Positions 35,972 to 36,935 of a stretch of 36,935 nucleotides of DNA are shown one piece after another. A program made the translations under genes and the position numbers. The notes under the pieces were generated by a model. That model saw nothing but the letters and a program-made list of their open reading frames with translations, did not search any database and was not told the DNA's origin. Within the stretch, counting starts at the first letter, position 1, and each line of letters opens with the position of its first letter. The stretch is from the NCBI GenBank assembly GCA_016928015.1, contig JAFGLQ010000020.1, forward strand, positions 1 to 36,935, read 5' to 3'. Source of the stretch: Dehalococcoidaceae bacterium. GTDB taxonomy: Bacteria > Chloroflexota > Dehalococcoidia > Dehalococcoidales > CSSed11-197.

Positions 35972-36742
35972 TTAGATTGTCTCAATTCCTTGGCTCTGCA
36001 AGTATTCTTTCACGCTACGAGGGGTAAGCTTGCCCGATATAAATACCGAGGCGGCCGCTACTCCGCTGGCTCCGGCATTAACGACTGCAGCAGCAAAATC
36101 GGCCAGCTTTCCGGCTCCGCCACAGGCGATAACCGGAATGGATACAGCGGCAGTCACCGCCTTTAACAACTCGATATCGTATCCAACCCCCGTTCCCGCC
36201 TTTTCCTGGCTGTTGAGGATAACAGAGCCGGCTCCCAGCATTTGGGCCATTTTAATCCATTCAACCAGGTTAAGCCCTGTGGCCACTTCCCCCGTGCGAT
36301 GCAGTATTTCAAACCGAGGGAGGCCGGTATCAGGTGCGTTCTTCCTGGCGTTAAGTGCAACCACAACTCTTTTACTGCCATAAGTTCTGGAAAGCCGGTC
36401 TATGATCGATGGATCGGTATCGGTATATACATCGACAGCAACCTTATCTGCTCCTGCTTTCAATATCTTTTCACAGTCTTCGAATGTGTTCATGCTGTTG
36501 CCAAAGATAACCGGAATACCGGCATTTTCAGCTGCTTTTGCGACAACAGGTGCCCACTTTTCAAATCGTTCCCGCGGTGAGTCAATATCGAAAAAAGCAA
36601 TTTGCGAAGCGCCGTTCTTGCCAAAATATCCGGCTAAGCTTATCGAATCGTCGCCGGTTCCGCCAGCGATCTGTCTGGAAAACCCCGTCAATTTCATGTT
36701 TTGCAGGTTAAAACAGGGTATGACTTGAACTTTTAAGGGCAT
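35972..36742 (-). CDS. HisF-like TIM-barrel protein lacking canonical catalytic Asp residues
   Basis: HisF-like throughout (VQVIPCFNLQN, LAGYFGKNGASQIAFFDID, ILKAGADKVAVD, TGLNLVEWIKMAQMLGAGSVILNSQEKAGT, IPVIACGGAGKLADF). IPCLDV is IPCFNL and VVAIDAK is VVALNAR. SD GGAGG places the start at 36742. Confidence 0.85.
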   Translation of the reverse strand: MPLKVQVIPCFNLQNMKLTGFSRQIAGGTGDDSISLAGYFGKNGASQIAFFDIDSPRERFEKWAPVVAKAAENAGIPVIFGNSMNTFEDCEKILKAGADKVAVDVYTDTDPSIIDRLSRTYGSKRVVVALNARKNAPDTGLPRFEILHRTGEVATGLNLVEWIKMAQMLGAGSVILNSQEKAGTGVGYDIELLKAVTAAVSIPVIACGGAGKLADFAAAVVNAGASGVAAASVFISGKLTPRSVKEYLQSQGIETI

Positions 36743-36834
36743 TGTTTCCTCCATGCGGGCGGCTAATATTGAACCACGATCGACATATTAAAGCACAACA
36801 AAATAGCAGTGTAAAGCCGTTTATTCAGGCTTAA

Positions 36835-36864
36835 TTGAAACATACGCCTATGATTGGCTATAAT
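36835..36864 (+). promoter_or_regulatory. Sigma70-like promoter for tRNA-His
   Basis: TTGAAA (36835-36840), 18-nt spacer, TATAAT (36859-36864), 11 nt upstream of the tRNA. Confidence 0.65.
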
Positions 36865-36875
36865 AACACAGGCAT

Positions 36876-36935
36876 GGTGAGTGTAGCCCAGTGGTCTAAG
36901 GCGCCAGGTTGTGGCCCTGGAGATCGAGGGTTCAA
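36876..36935 (+). tRNA. tRNA-His (GTG), 3' truncated by window end
   Basis: G-GTGAGTG-TA-GCCCAGTGGTCTAAGGC, anticodon arm CCAGG-TTGTGGC-CCTGG with GTG anticodon, start of T-arm GAGGGTTCAA. Encoded extra 5' G typical of tRNA-His. Confidence 0.92.

Noticed and set aside
35972-36935. HisF paralogue divergent from tRNA-His, suggesting histidine-linked regulation
   Set aside because: The HisF-like protein lacks catalytic residues, and no T-box or His leader peptide is visible in the 36743-36875 gap. Probably coincidence.
1-36935. CRISPR arrays, IS elements, prophage or toxin-antitoxin modules
   Set aside because: No regularly spaced direct repeats, transposase motifs or phage genes seen. The wHTH/RHH-like pair has no toxin-like partner.

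Overview
The window looks like a stretch of chromosome from a Dehalococcoidia-like (Chloroflexota) anaerobe. That assignment is inferred from gene content only. Nearly all of it is coding. In order, it holds: an SPFH/stomatin-like 3' fragment; birA and pilT; a COG1900 / NIL-ferredoxin / UPF0280 cassette resembling the methanogen sulfide-to-homocysteine route; rpe and tkt; a LysR regulator; a 7TM-GAF-GGDEF-HD-GYP protein; an ORF joining an isoprenylcysteine-methyltransferase-like membrane domain to a GH3-type adenylate-forming domain; a small wHTH + RHH-like pair; a tandem universal stress protein; a molybdenum cofactor block (moaB, moeA, MOSC, moaC, moaA); a CetZ/tubulin-like GTPase; an 11-gene complex I operon (nuoABCDHIJKLMN, no nuoEFG); tatD; nth; a 46-aa zinc-ribbon protein missing from the ORF track; Fe/Mn-SOD; a ferritin-like protein; an NrpR-type regulator; a HisF paralogue lacking the catalytic aspartates; and the 5' part of tRNA-His. 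The strongest lead is the nuoI position. NuoI is split between its two 4Fe-4S motifs by a roughly 470-aa GltD/NfnB-like Fe-S/FAD/NAD(P) module. This suggests a complex I with a built-in pyridine-nucleotide module in place of NuoEFG. No database or structural search was run, so all family calls come from motif recognition.
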